A DNA stretch of 64,000 bases, taken from the NCBI RefSeq assembly GCF_027923385.1, contig NZ_BSEC01000001.1, forward strand, positions 1,190,501 through 1,254,500. Reading direction: 5' to 3'. This document shows, piece by piece, positions 1 through 8,774 of the stretch. The notes beneath the pieces are model-generated. The model did no database searches and was not told where the DNA came from. It saw only the letters and a list, made by a program, of their open reading frames with translations. The position numbers and the translations under genes were made by a program. The stretch is from Methylocystis echinoides. GTDB taxonomy: Bacteria > Pseudomonadota > Alphaproteobacteria > Rhizobiales > Beijerinckiaceae. How positions within the stretch are numbered: position 1 is the stretch's first letter; each line of letters opens with the position of its first letter.

Positions 1-1332
1 GACGCCGCTGGATTTGGACGAGAAGTGGAATTTCTCCGCCAGCATTGGCGGGGCCGCCGCCGCGCCGCCGCCGCCGGCCGCCCGCCAGGTGCGCTGCGTG
101 GCCCCAAGCGCTTCGATCCTGCCGAAGAGCTCGCCGAGCCGCTGATTGAAGCGCATGTTGCGCACCGGCGCGGTGATGCGGCCATTCTCGATGAGGAAAT
201 TGCCGTCGCGGGTCAGGCCCGTGAGCAGCAGGCTTTTGCGCTCGACCATGTTCTCGTACCAGATGCGCGTCACCAGGACGCCGCGCTTGACCGAGCGGAT
301 CATGTCGTCGAGCGCGGCGTCGCCGCCCTCCACGATGAAGTTGCGCGCGAAAGGAACCGCCTCGGCGTCGGTCTTCTGCGCCCAGGCGCGTGAGCGGTAG
401 AGCGTGGAGACGACGCCCCTGTCGATGAAGGCGCGGGCGCGATGCGGCACGCCCTCCCAGCCGACGCCGCCCTCGGGCGCCAGCGGATCGGTGGGGTCGA
501 TGCGAATGGTCAGCTTTTCGTCGAAGAGTTTCTCGCCGATCAGCGCGCCTCCGCCGGGACGTGAATAGAAGCTGCGCCCCTCGTCGGCCGCGCGCGCGTC
601 CATCGCGCTCATCAGCCAGAAGGCGATGTCCGCGACGGCGACAGGCTCCAGCACCACCGTATAATCGCCGGGCTCGAGATCGACGGGCTCGGCCTCCTGC
701 GCCGCTTTCGCGCAGGCGCGGCGCGCAATGCTGGCCGCATCGAGACGCGCGCCGAAAAATTCATGCGCGCCCGCCCAGCCGGACCATGTGTCGGCCTTGT
801 TGCGCGCGGTCGCGGAGAGGTCGATTTCGCTTCTCGGCTCATAGGCGAAAAGCCCGGCGCTCGTCGCCAGCGCCTCGAAGCGCCGCGCGCTCGACGCGCA
901 GCCGAAAGTGTCCACGCCGACGCGGGCGCCTTCCGCAATCACCTGCGCCGCCTGCGCCGTCAGCGCGTCGAGACGCAGCGATATGGCGTTGTCGTCATAG
1001 CGCGCCGCCGTCTCGTAGCGCTGCGGGCCGAGCGGCGCGACATATTCGGGATCGACCGGCAACATGCGGGCGATCTCCTCCGAGCGCGCCCGCGCCGCCT
1101 CCAGCGCCTCGTCGTCGAGCCGGGTGGTCGTCACTGATCCGATGCGCCCGCCGATGTGGGAGGAAATGCGCAGGCTGATCTCGGAGGTCGCGAGATTGGT
1201 CGTCGCGCCGCCGCGCGCGAAGCGCAGGCTGTGATCCTCGCCGCCGTCGATCTTCACCACGCAGGCGTCGGCGTTCGAGCGCGCGAGGATTTTGTCGGAG
1301 AGGGCCTTGGCGTCGTCGGAGGTGAGGAACAT
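1..1332 (-). CDS. TldE/PmbA-family protein, C-terminal end cut by the window edge
   Basis: This is the partner subunit of the TldD protein encoded just upstream. In known systems TldD and TldE form a heterodimeric cytoplasmic metalloprotease that trims unfolded or leader peptides. The frame is open from the ATG at 1332 to position 1, giving 444 codons without a stop. The visible tail contains EKFHFSS, which resembles the usual C-terminal end of TldE, so only a few residues are probably missing. No HExxxH motif is present, as expected for the non-catalytic subunit. The ATG lies four bases after the stop codon of the TldD gene, indicating one operon and probable translational coupling. The true stop lies outside the window. 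Confidence 0.85.
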   Translation of the reverse strand, partial: MFLTSDDAKALSDKILARSNADACVVKIDGGEDHSLRFARGGATTNLATSEISLRISSHIGGRIGSVTTTRLDDEALEAARARSEEIARMLPVDPEYVAPLGPQRYETAARYDDNAISLRLDALTAQAAQVIAEGARVGVDTFGCASSARRFEALATSAGLFAYEPRSEIDLSATARNKADTWSGWAGAHEFFGARLDAASIARRACAKAAQEAEPVDLEPGDYTVVLEPVAVADIAFWLMSAMDARAADEGRSFYSRPGGGALIGEKLFDEKLTIRIDPTDPLAPEGGVGWEGVPHRARAFIDRGVVSTLYRSRAWAQKTDAEAVPFARNFIVEGGDAALDDMIRSVKRGVLVTRIWYENMVERKSLLLTGLTRDGNFLIENGRITAPVRNMRFNQRLGELFGRIEALGATQRTWRAAGGGGAAAAPPMLAEKFHFSSKSSGV

Positions 1333-1336
1333 GCGC

Positions 1337-2881
1337 TTAAGCGTCGCCGGTTGTGTTCAGCACGCGCACCTTGCGGAATCGCGCCGGCGGGCTGCCGTGC
1401 GAGACCGGCGCCACCTGCACGGGTTCCGCCTTGCCGCAGGTGAAGGTGCCGTCGAGGTGATAGGTGGAGGCGTCGCCGAGCCCATCGAGCGAATTCCAGA
1501 ACGGAATCGTGCGGCTCTGATAGGCGCCGTCGCGCAGGAGCGCGCCGAGCTTTCCGTTCCTGATCTCGTAGAAAAGCTGGCCGCCGAACTGGAAATTGTC
1601 GCGTTGCTGATCGATGCTCCAGCTCCCGGCGCCGACGACATAGACGCCGTTCTCCACCCCGCTCACCAGATCGGCGAGCGAGCACCTGTCGGGGTTTGGC
1701 GCCAGCGAGATGTTGGGCATGCGCTGGATCGGAAAGGCCGTCGGGCTGTCTGCGTAGGCGCAGCCGTTCGAGGCGGGAAGACCGATGTAATGCGCCTGTC
1801 CGAGCGCCATCTGGAAGTTCCTGAACACGCCCTTTTCGATGATGTTGAACTCCGCGCTCGCCGCCGGCGCGCCGTCGTCGTCGAAGCCGATGGTCGACAG
1901 GGCGCCGGGCTGCGAACGATCCGCGACGATGGTCATCAGCTCGGAGCCGAAGCGCAGATTGTTCAGCATCGCCGGCTTCACAAAACTGGTGCCGGCGAAA
2001 TTCGCCTCCCAGCCGAGCACGCGATCGAGTTCGGTTGAATGGCCGACGGTCTCATGGATCGTCAGCCAGAGATTGGTGGGGTCGATGACGATGTCGTAGT
2101 CACCCGTCGTCACCGGCTTGGCGGAAAGTTTGGCGCGCGCCTGTTCGCCGGCGATCTTCGCCTCGTCGAGGAGGGCGGCGGCCGCGACATATTCCCAGCC
2201 GGCGCCGCGCGCGGGGGTGAGGCTGTCCCGCGAGGCCATGCGGCCCGCGGCGCGATCGACGGCGGTGGCGGTGAAGGTCGGATGGACGCGCGTGCGGGTC
2301 TGGCGGATGCGCGCGCCGAAACTGTTGGCGAAGAACCGCTCCTCGCGCGCGAGCGAAAGCGACGCCGTGCAGAAATCCGCGCCATTGTCCCGCGCCGCCG
2401 CGCAGATCGCGAGCAGCAGGTCTGATTTCTCGCGCGTGGGCACGGCGAAGGGATCGACGGCCATCGGCATGATCCACTCCGCCTCATGCGCCGGAAGCTG
2501 CTCCAGCGCGATCGGCTGCGATTGGATCGGCCGCACGGCGCGGGCGTTCTCGAGCGCGCGCGCGACGCCTTCCCGAATGCTCGCCGGATCGAGCCGCCGT
2601 GCGCCGTAGAAGCCCCAGCAGCCGTCGAGCAGCACCCGCAGGCCGAAGCCGCGGGTCGAGCGCTCGTCGAAATGTTCGAGCCGATCGTCTCGCGCCGCCG
2701 CATATTCGCGCAGGGTCTCGCCGAGGCGAATGTCAGCGTAGCTCGCGCCCCCGGCCTTGGCGCCCGTGAGCGCGAGGTCGGCGAGATCGTCGAGCAGCCG
2801 GCGGTCGAGCGCGAAGCGGCTCCCGCCGCCCGCGTCAGCGCGTTCCGGAACGTCCCTCAACGGCGCGAAGCCTCGGGCCAC
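1337..2881 (-). CDS. tldD: TldD-family metalloprotease
   Basis: This is the catalytic subunit of a TldD/TldE-type metalloprotease, 514 aa, slightly longer than typical TldD (about 480 aa). The metal-binding HExxxH motif is seen as HETVGHSTELDR at residues 276-287. E. coli TldD instead carries an HEAVGHGLEGD-like motif, so this may belong to a different subgroup. The N-terminal half matches the TldD fold with a YADIR segment near residue 48. Translation is taken from a GTG at 2881 preceded by a GGGAG-like ribosome site. The tldE-like gene follows after a four-base gap. The substrate is not known from sequence. No leader-peptide or modified-peptide cluster lies nearby, so a general proteolytic role is the default inference. 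Confidence 0.88.
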   Translation of the reverse strand: MARGFAPLRDVPERADAGGGSRFALDRRLLDDLADLALTGAKAGGASYADIRLGETLREYAAARDDRLEHFDERSTRGFGLRVLLDGCWGFYGARRLDPASIREGVARALENARAVRPIQSQPIALEQLPAHEAEWIMPMAVDPFAVPTREKSDLLLAICAAARDNGADFCTASLSLAREERFFANSFGARIRQTRTRVHPTFTATAVDRAAGRMASRDSLTPARGAGWEYVAAAALLDEAKIAGEQARAKLSAKPVTTGDYDIVIDPTNLWLTIHETVGHSTELDRVLGWEANFAGTSFVKPAMLNNLRFGSELMTIVADRSQPGALSTIGFDDDGAPAASAEFNIIEKGVFRNFQMALGQAHYIGLPASNGCAYADSPTAFPIQRMPNISLAPNPDRCSLADLVSGVENGVYVVGAGSWSIDQQRDNFQFGGQLFYEIRNGKLGALLRDGAYQSRTIPFWNSLDGLGDASTYHLDGTFTCGKAEPVQVAPVSHGSPPARFRKVRVLNTTGDA

Positions 2882-2899
2882 TTCAGTTTCTCCCTCGAT

Positions 2900-3631
2900 T
2901 CAGTCCGTTAATGTGGCTACTTCGGCCCCATTTTGCAATTCTTGAGCGAGAGCGTGATCGGCCCAGCCGCAGGCCGCCATCGCGGCCAGCATATGCGCCG
3001 GCGCCGGAGCCTCGACGCGCACCGGGGGCTTGCTCTCCTGCATGGGGATGACGATCGAGCGGGCGTGGAGATGGAGGGGCGGCGAGTCCTCGCGGCGGCC
3101 GTGGCCATAGACCGGATCGCCGAGGATCGGCCAGCCCATCGCCTGCGCATGCACGCGGATCTGGTGGGTGCGGCCGGTATGGGGGGTGAATTCAATCAGC
3201 GCCAGCGTCGAGTCGGGCGTGCGGCCGAGCACCCGCCACCCCGTCCGCGAGGGGAGCCCGAGCGGATCGGGGCGCATCCACCAGCCGCGCGCGGCGTCGA
3301 GCCGGCCGAGCGCGAGATCGATCTCGCCGGCCTCCTCCGCCGGGGCGCCCTCCACCACGGCGAGGTAGGTCTTGCCGATGCGCCCGCCCTTGAACAGCTT
3401 GCCGAGCCGGTCGAGCGCCTTGCGATGCCGGCCCAGAACAAGGCAGCCCGAGGTGTCCTTGTCGAGCCGGTGCGCCAGCGCGGGCGCGCGCGGCAGGCCA
3501 AAACGCAACTGGTCGAAGGCGTCCTCGAGGCTCGGGCCGCCCTTGGGGCCGCGATGCACGGGAACGCCGGCGGGCTTGTCGATGACGAGCATCAGCCCGT
3601 CGCGGTGAAGAAGGCGGGAAAGAAGGTCCAT
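2900..3631 (-). CDS. RluA-family pseudouridine synthase
   Basis: The enzyme isomerises uridine to pseudouridine in rRNA or tRNA in the cytoplasm. The 243-aa protein carries the family signature HRLDKDTSG at residues 54-62; Asp57 is the expected catalytic nucleophile. The later GRTHQIRVH and GDPVYG motifs are also typical. There is no N-terminal S4 domain, and the length fits the short RluA-type group rather than RluC or RluD. The exact modified site cannot be assigned. The gene ends 18 bases before the start of tldD on the same strand. Its own ribosome site is weak, so the ATG at 3631 is the best but not a certain start. Confidence 0.9.
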   Translation of the reverse strand: MDLLSRLLHRDGLMLVIDKPAGVPVHRGPKGGPSLEDAFDQLRFGLPRAPALAHRLDKDTSGCLVLGRHRKALDRLGKLFKGGRIGKTYLAVVEGAPAEEAGEIDLALGRLDAARGWWMRPDPLGLPSRTGWRVLGRTPDSTLALIEFTPHTGRTHQIRVHAQAMGWPILGDPVYGHGRREDSPPLHLHARSIVIPMQESKPPVRVEAPAPAHMLAAMAACGWADHALAQELQNGAEVATLTD

Positions 3632-3671
3632 GTCCGGGGATGCATGTCCGGGATGATGACAGGGGCGGCGG

Positions 3672-4493
3672 CTATCTGTGCTGCGCGACCTGCCGGGGAA
3701 GCGTCAGCGCCTCGCCGATGAATTTACCATATTTGTGCAGATATTCATCCGTCAGATGCACGCCGTCGAATTTGTAGAATTCCTCGTGACCGTAGAAGCT
3801 GTCGATGAAACTGTCGAATTCGATGACCCGGAGATCGGGATGGTCGCGCCAGAGCGCGACACGGTAGACGTCGTTCACCTGAAAATCGCAGCCATCGTAG
3901 AAGCAGCGCAGGACATTGCGCTTCATGCGGCTGAAGAGGTTCGGCGGCTTGAACCAGCGTTCGTTGACCCGCGGGATGGCGATGACTTCGACATCGCCCA
4001 CATCCGAGAAATATTCGACGAGCTTCTTCGTGAACTCCACATAGGCCGAGGCGCCGACGTGCTGAATGACGTCGTTGACGCCGTTCAGGATGACGACCTT
4101 GTTGGGGGTTTTCCCACTGAACAGCGAGTAGAGGCGGGGTCTGGGATATTTGTCCCGCAGCTCGGAATAAAGGAGCCGCGAATTGCGGCCGTTGAAGGCG
4201 ACGGCGCAGGCGTCGACGCCCCGGCCGCCGAGTCGGGCCGACACCGCCTTGGACAGCTCGGGGAAAAGCTTGCCGTCCGAGGCCCAGGACTCGCCGACGA
4301 TCAGCACGCGATAATTGTCCGGGCCGTCATTGACGAGCGAGCAGGTGACCACCGGCTCGTCCGTGCGCTTGAGCGTGAGCAGCCCGAGCACGGTCGAGAC
4401 GAACAGGACGAAGAACGCCCGCCGCAGATTCGGCAGGAGAACGGCGAACCCTTGTTTCAACACGACAACGCCCCGGCCAACCTCTGGATACAT
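3672..4493 (-). CDS. SGNH/GDSL-type hydrolase with N-terminal membrane segment
   Basis: The 273-aa protein has SGNH blocks: GESWA at 67-71 (nucleophile Ser69), GVND at 138-141 (block III Asn), and DGVHLT near 243-248 (Asp/His pair). A hydrophobic stretch at about 26-40 suggests a signal anchor with the hydrolase domain outside the inner membrane. Such domains commonly act as the periplasmic O-acetyl-transferring or esterase part of acyltransferase-3 proteins. The next gene upstream on the same strand encodes a stand-alone acyltransferase-3, so the two probably act together on a surface glycan. The function is inferred. The ATG at 4493 lacks a strong ribosome site; a GTG nearer the hydrophobic segment is possible. 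Confidence 0.75.
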   Translation of the reverse strand: MYPEVGRGVVVLKQGFAVLLPNLRRAFFVLFVSTVLGLLTLKRTDEPVVTCSLVNDGPDNYRVLIVGESWASDGKLFPELSKAVSARLGGRGVDACAVAFNGRNSRLLYSELRDKYPRPRLYSLFSGKTPNKVVILNGVNDVIQHVGASAYVEFTKKLVEYFSDVGDVEVIAIPRVNERWFKPPNLFSRMKRNVLRCFYDGCDFQVNDVYRVALWRDHPDLRVIEFDSFIDSFYGHEEFYKFDGVHLTDEYLHKYGKFIGEALTLPRQVAQHR

Positions 4494-4579
4494 CGAGGCT
4501 TTGCGACCGCGATGACCCTAGGCTAGCAGCTTTACGGCGCCGCCGCCACTCGTTGCGATTGACTTAAGTCCACAGCCCG

Positions 4580-5617
4580 TCAGGCGGGAACGGCGCTCAT
4601 GCCGCCGGTCGCCGGCTCGGCCATCAGGCGACGCCCGGAAACCCAGGCCGCGCGCAGCTTGCTGATGGGCCGGTCGAACAGCGCCCAGATCACCCAGGAG
4701 GCGACGAGGATGAGCACCACCGCTTCCGAGCAGACCACGAAGCGGTCCACATAGGAGCCTTCGCCGGTGCCCAGCGCGCCGATCACCGACCAGTGCAGCA
4801 GATAGAAGATGTAGGAGAGGTCGCCGAACATCCGGTCGGTCGCGCCGCTCTTCTGCTTGGTCGTGTAGATCGCCCAGGGCGTCATCAGCACGGCGATGAG
4901 CAGATTGGCCTTGCTGCTGAAGACCAGAAGCTCCTGCGTCGGATCAGCGGCGAAGTTTTTGGCGTAGATGACGCCGTAGACGACGAACATCGCGGCGGTG
5001 GCGATCAGCGAGCCATAGGCGAGGCGACGGCTGGGCGTGAGATTATGCGTCGCGGCGGCGATGCCGATGCCGAAGAAATACAGGAAGGGCAAAACGGTCG
5101 CGGAGCCGCCGAGCTTGGGCGCCAGCAAGGACAGGGCGACGCAGCCGATGAGCGCCACAGCGTTGCGCGAGACGAGGAACACCACGACCGGGGCGACGAG
5201 ATAGAACTGCATCTCCATGTCGAGCGACCAGCCGGGCACATTCGCCTGATAGGACAGCGAATTATAGCCCAGGATCAGCACATTGGAGAAAATCTGGTGG
5301 AAGACGCCGCCAATTCCGACGGCAAGGGCCGGACCCTCGCCGCGCCACAGCAGCAGGCTCCAGGCGATGGCCGAGCACAATGCGAACACCGGCGCGACGC
5401 GCCACAGGCGCGAGACCAGGAAGGTGAAATAGGACCAGCTCGTCTGCGAGTAGGTCTTGTTCCACATGGTCGCGACCCAGTAGCCGCTCAGCACGAAGAA
5501 GATCAGCACGGCCGACATGCCGAGATTGGCCTTGGTCGTGTGGTGAACAAAGACCGCGAAAGCCAGCGCCATTCTCAGCGCGCCCGGCGAAGCGAATTTA
5601 TCCGTTCCAGCAGCCAT
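4580..5617 (-). CDS. Acyltransferase-3 (OafA/YrhL-type) membrane protein
   Basis: This is an inner-membrane O-acyltransferase family protein of 345 aa with about ten hydrophobic segments. The N-terminal region has a VFVHHTT motif (His25-His26) and FFVLSGYW, both typical of acyltransferase family 3, which moves acetyl groups across the membrane to modify glycans. No SGNH domain is fused at its C-terminus; a separate SGNH gene lies 86 bases downstream in the same direction. The ATG at 5617 is preceded by GGCGGAG at good spacing and was chosen over a longer frame running into non-conserved sequence. The acceptor (O-antigen, capsule, peptidoglycan or other) is unknown. Confidence 0.82.
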   Translation of the reverse strand: MAAGTDKFASPGALRMALAFAVFVHHTTKANLGMSAVLIFFVLSGYWVATMWNKTYSQTSWSYFTFLVSRLWRVAPVFALCSAIAWSLLLWRGEGPALAVGIGGVFHQIFSNVLILGYNSLSYQANVPGWSLDMEMQFYLVAPVVVFLVSRNAVALIGCVALSLLAPKLGGSATVLPFLYFFGIGIAAATHNLTPSRRLAYGSLIATAAMFVVYGVIYAKNFAADPTQELLVFSSKANLLIAVLMTPWAIYTTKQKSGATDRMFGDLSYIFYLLHWSVIGALGTGEGSYVDRFVVCSEAVVLILVASWVIWALFDRPISKLRAAWVSGRRLMAEPATGGMSAVPA

Positions 5618-5792
5618 GATCGCTCCGCCAATCCGTCGGGCAAGAAATCCGATGTTTTCTTTACGCCCATCCGCCGCGCGCGACGTGTGGCAAGAGGTCG
5701 CGAAGGCGCTCATGCGGCTGTGGCGTGACGTCGCAGACCACAAGGCGCGAATTGGGTCTGGCCAGTTCCGCGCGGGATTGTTACGAGGAGCC

Positions 5793-6593
5793 ATGCCGAT
5801 TTCCTCCCCGACCTCCAAACTTCGCGTTGACATAAGTCATGGCGTCGCGCGGCTCCTGATTAACAACGGCGCCAAGCGCAACGCCTTCGATCTCGACATG
5901 TGGCGCGCGCTGCCGCCGCTGGTCGCGGCCATCGACGCCGACCCCGAGGCGCGCGTCCTCGTGGTGAGCGGCGCGCCGGGCCTGCCCTTCTGTTCCGGCG
6001 CGGATATTTCCGAGTTTTCCACCGTGCGCGCGACGAGCGACGGCGGGCGGGCCTATGAGCAGGCCAATGGAGAGGCTTTCGACGCCATCTCCGCCTGCTC
6101 CAAGCCGACGATCGCGGCGATTTCGGGTTTCTGCATGGGCGGCGGCATGGGGATCGCCGCGGTTTGCGACCTGCGCCTCGCGGCGGCGGGCGCCGCCTTC
6201 GCCATCCCGGCGGGACGGCTCGGCGTCGGCTACCCGCCTTCGGCCATGCGTTATGTGGTGGCGGCGGTGGGCGCGCAACGCGCCTTCGAGCTGTTCTTCA
6301 CCGCCCGCCGCCTCACCGCGCCGGAGGCGCTCGCGGCCGGCTTCCTGTCACGGGTCGTGGAAGAGGAGGATTTCGACGCCGAGGTGACGACGCTGGCGGA
6401 GACCATCGCCGCCAATGCGCCCCTCACCCTGCGCGCCGCCAAGGCCGCGATCCGCGCCGCCGCCGCATTACCCGGCGCGCCGTCGCTCGCCGCGTGCGAG
6501 GCCTTGGCCGCGACATGTTTCGACAGCGCCGACTATATGGAAGGCCGCGCCGCCTTTCTGGAAAAACGCGCGCCGAAATTCACGGGGCGGTAG
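5793..6593 (+). CDS. Enoyl-CoA hydratase/isomerase (crotonase) family protein
   Basis: A 266-aa crotonase-fold protein probably acting on an acyl-CoA in the cytoplasm. The oxyanion-hole segments are visible as FCSGADI near 66-72 and GFCMGGGMGIA near 112-122. The glutamate usually found after the FGxPE motif is not obvious; the matching stretch reads FAIPAGRLG. This may therefore not be a classical hydratase and could be an isomerase or another crotonase activity. The ATG at 5793 follows ACGAGGAG at ideal spacing, so a longer open frame extending upstream is not used. No other beta-oxidation gene lies nearby, so the substrate is unassigned. Confidence 0.82.
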   Translation: MPISSPTSKLRVDISHGVARLLINNGAKRNAFDLDMWRALPPLVAAIDADPEARVLVVSGAPGLPFCSGADISEFSTVRATSDGGRAYEQANGEAFDAISACSKPTIAAISGFCMGGGMGIAAVCDLRLAAAGAAFAIPAGRLGVGYPPSAMRYVVAAVGAQRAFELFFTARRLTAPEALAAGFLSRVVEEEDFDAEVTTLAETIAANAPLTLRAAKAAIRAAAALPGAPSLAACEALAATCFDSADYMEGRAAFLEKRAPKFTGR

Positions 6594-6669
6594 GTTTTTC
6601 CCGTCACCGCATCGACGGAAAGCGGCTCTCTCCGCAAGCGGGGAGGCGCCGCGCGCCGGCGGCAATGGC

Positions 6670-7521
6670 TCAAATCACATAATCGAATGAGTCATACGCC
6701 AGCCCGCGCAGGATCTGATCCATGTCGCGCGCCGGCTGGGCCGAGGTCTCGACGCCGACGACCTTCGCCGGCACGCCCGCGACCACGGAATTCGCCGGCA
6801 CGGCCTGCAGGACCACGGAGCCCGCCGCAATGCGCGAGCAGGCGCCGATTTCGATATTGCCGAGAATTTTCGAATCCGCGCCGATCATCACGCCGCGCCT
6901 GATCTTGGGGTGCCTGTCGCCGGCGACCTTGCCGGTGCCGCCGAGCGTCACACCATGCAGGATCGAGACATCGTCATCGACGACCGCCGTCTCGCCCACG
7001 ACGAAGCCGGTGGCGTGATCGAGGAAGATTCCCTTGCCGAAGCGCGCCGCCGGATGAATGTCAGCAGCGAGTGCGTCGGAGGTCCGGCTCTGGATGTAGA
7101 AGGCGAAATCGCGCTTGCCGGCGCGCCACAGCGCATGGGCGAGCCGGGACGCCTGGATGGCGTGGTAGCCCTTGAAATAGAGCAGGGGCTCGATCAGCCG
7201 CTGGCAGGCGGGATCTCGCTCCACACAGGCGGCGACATCGGCGCGGAACGCCTCGCCGATAGGGGGGTCGCTCGCGAGCGCGGCGAGGAAGGCGTCGGCA
7301 ATGGCGGCCGCGTCCATGGCCGAGGCGCCGAGCCGGCCACTCACGCGATGGATCACGGCCTCTTCGAGACTGTGACGATTGAGAAGCTCGCCGATCAGCA
7401 GCGGGGCGAGGGAGGGATCGAGGCGGAGGGCGTCCTCCGCCTCCTGTCGCATATGCGCCCACATGGCGTCGCTCTTCGCGCAAAGCGCGGAGAGTTCTTC
7501 CGATGGGCGCGCGTCGGTCAT
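6670..7521 (-). CDS. cysE: Serine O-acetyltransferase
   Basis: CysE transfers acetyl from acetyl-CoA to L-serine, giving O-acetylserine for cysteine synthesis. The 283-aa protein has the helical N-terminal CysE domain followed by a left-handed beta-helix of hexapeptide repeats. Diagnostic stretches are FLDHATGFVVGET and the glycine-rich HGVTLGGTGK. The ATG at 7521 overlaps the TGA of lemA by one base (TGATG), and the two are probably translationally coupled. That pairing is unusual because LemA has no known link to cysteine. The divergent sufE gene just beyond lemA also handles cysteine sulfur, which gives a loose functional theme. Confidence 0.93.
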   Translation of the reverse strand: MTDARPSEELSALCAKSDAMWAHMRQEAEDALRLDPSLAPLLIGELLNRHSLEEAVIHRVSGRLGASAMDAAAIADAFLAALASDPPIGEAFRADVAACVERDPACQRLIEPLLYFKGYHAIQASRLAHALWRAGKRDFAFYIQSRTSDALAADIHPAARFGKGIFLDHATGFVVGETAVVDDDVSILHGVTLGGTGKVAGDRHPKIRRGVMIGADSKILGNIEIGACSRIAAGSVVLQAVPANSVVAGVPAKVVGVETSAQPARDMDQILRGLAYDSFDYVI

Positions 7522-8117
7522 CAGAACTTGACCTGCGGCGCCTGCTGGGCGGATTCGGCTGCGGTGAATTCGGCCATCGGCTTCGTGCCCGAGAAGAAGG
7601 TCTTGGCCCAGAGCAGGGTCGGGAAGGTGCGCAGCGAGGTGTTGAACTCCCGCACCGCGTCTATGTAGTCGCGCCGCGCCACATTGATACGGTTCTCGGT
7701 CCCTTCGAGCTGCGATTGCAGCGCGAGGAAATTCTGGTTGGACTTGAGATCCGGATAGGCTTCCGTCACGGCGAGCAGCCGGCCCAGCGCGCCGGTGAGC
7801 TGCGCCTGCGCGTCCTGGAACTGCTTCATCTTGTCGGGGTCGGTGATGGTGGAGGCGTCGATCTTCACCGAGGTCGCCTTGGCGCGGGCCTCGACGACGG
7901 AGGTCAGCACGTCCTTCTCCTGCTTGGCGTAGCCCTGCACGGTGGCGACGAGATTGGGAATGAGGTCCGCGCGGCGCTGGTACTGGGATTGCACCACCGA
8001 CCATTTGGCCTTGGCGTTTTCCTCGAGCGTCGGAATGGTGTTGTAGCCGCAGCCCGAGAGCGAGAGGGCGGCGAGGATCGCGACGGCGAGGGCGCGCCAG
8101 CGGGGCAGGAGGCTCAT
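7521..8117 (-). CDS. lemA: LemA family lipoprotein
   Basis: This 198-aa protein begins with a lipoprotein signal peptide (SLSGC lipobox near residue 22) followed by the LemA helical domain. The domain is seen as RADLIPNLV, VLTSVVEARAKA and YPDLKSNQNFLALQ. LemA proteins are membrane-attached and of uncertain role, sometimes associated with TPM-domain or HtpX genes; neither is next to it here. The ATG at 8117 has GGAG about ten bases upstream and starts exactly at the signal peptide; a longer frame upstream reads into non-conserved sequence. The stop codon overlaps the cysE start by one base. Confidence 0.9.
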   Translation of the reverse strand: MSLLPRWRALAVAILAALSLSGCGYNTIPTLEENAKAKWSVVQSQYQRRADLIPNLVATVQGYAKQEKDVLTSVVEARAKATSVKIDASTITDPDKMKQFQDAQAQLTGALGRLLAVTEAYPDLKSNQNFLALQSQLEGTENRINVARRDYIDAVREFNTSLRTFPTLLWAKTFFSGTKPMAEFTAAESAQQAPQVKF

Positions 8118-8247
8118 CTTCAATCTCCATGAATTGGAGCGGCGCGCCGCTCCGGCAGGGTAATCACGCGCGAACTTAAGCGTTCGCCACGGACATGGAA
8201 AGACCGGACGTTTACGCTTAAATTGAAAGCGCAAAAGGGGAAGGCGA

Positions 8248-8670
8248 ATGGCCATCGACGAGATCATCGGCAATTTCGAGCTGCTCGAGGAGTGGGAGGA
8301 CCGGTACCGTTATCTGATCGAGCTCGGCCGCACCCTCGAGCCCCTGCCGCAGGCGGCCTATACGGACGAAAACAAGGTGCGCGGCTGCGCCAGTCAGGTC
8401 TGGCTCGAGACGACGCGTGGCCAGGACGCCGCCGGCGCGCCGACGCTCACCTTCCGCGGCGACAGCGACGCCCATATCGTGCGCGGCCTCGTCGCGCTGG
8501 TGCTCGCGCTCTACTCCGGGCGGCGGCCGCAGGAGATCGTCGAGACCGACGCCGCGCCGCTGTTCAAGCAACTGGGCCTTGCGGAGCATCTGACGCCCCA
8601 GCGCGCCAACGGTCTGCGGTCGATGGTGGAGCGGATCAAGAAAGAGGCGAAGGACGCGCTGGCGGATTAG
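8248..8670 (+). CDS. sufE: SufE family cysteine desulfurase sulfur acceptor
   Basis: SufE takes persulfide sulfur from a cysteine desulfurase (SufS) and passes it on for iron-sulfur cluster assembly in the cytoplasm. The 140-aa length is typical. The active-site motif is visible as NKVRGCASQVW, with Cys47 as the expected sulfur carrier. The gene stands alone, away from other suf genes, and is followed by an intrinsic terminator at 8698-8721. It is divergent from lemA with about 130 bases between the starts. Confidence 0.93.
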   Translation: MAIDEIIGNFELLEEWEDRYRYLIELGRTLEPLPQAAYTDENKVRGCASQVWLETTRGQDAAGAPTLTFRGDSDAHIVRGLVALVLALYSGRRPQEIVETDAAPLFKQLGLAEHLTPQRANGLRSMVERIKKEAKDALAD

Positions 8671-8697
8671 CGGGCCGCCCCCAACGCTCCCCGCCAT

Positions 8698-8721
8698 GGG
8701 GCGTCTTCAGGCGCCCCTTTT
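8698..8721 (+). terminator. Intrinsic terminator downstream of sufE
   Basis: An 8-bp stem (GGGGCGTC pairing with GGCGCCCC, one G-T pair) with a TTCA loop is followed by four T residues, 28 bases after the sufE stop. Confidence 0.6.
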
Positions 8722-8774
8722 GGCGGGAGAGGTAATATCCTGGCTCTCATGGAGAAAGCGAGTCGGCCGCGCCG

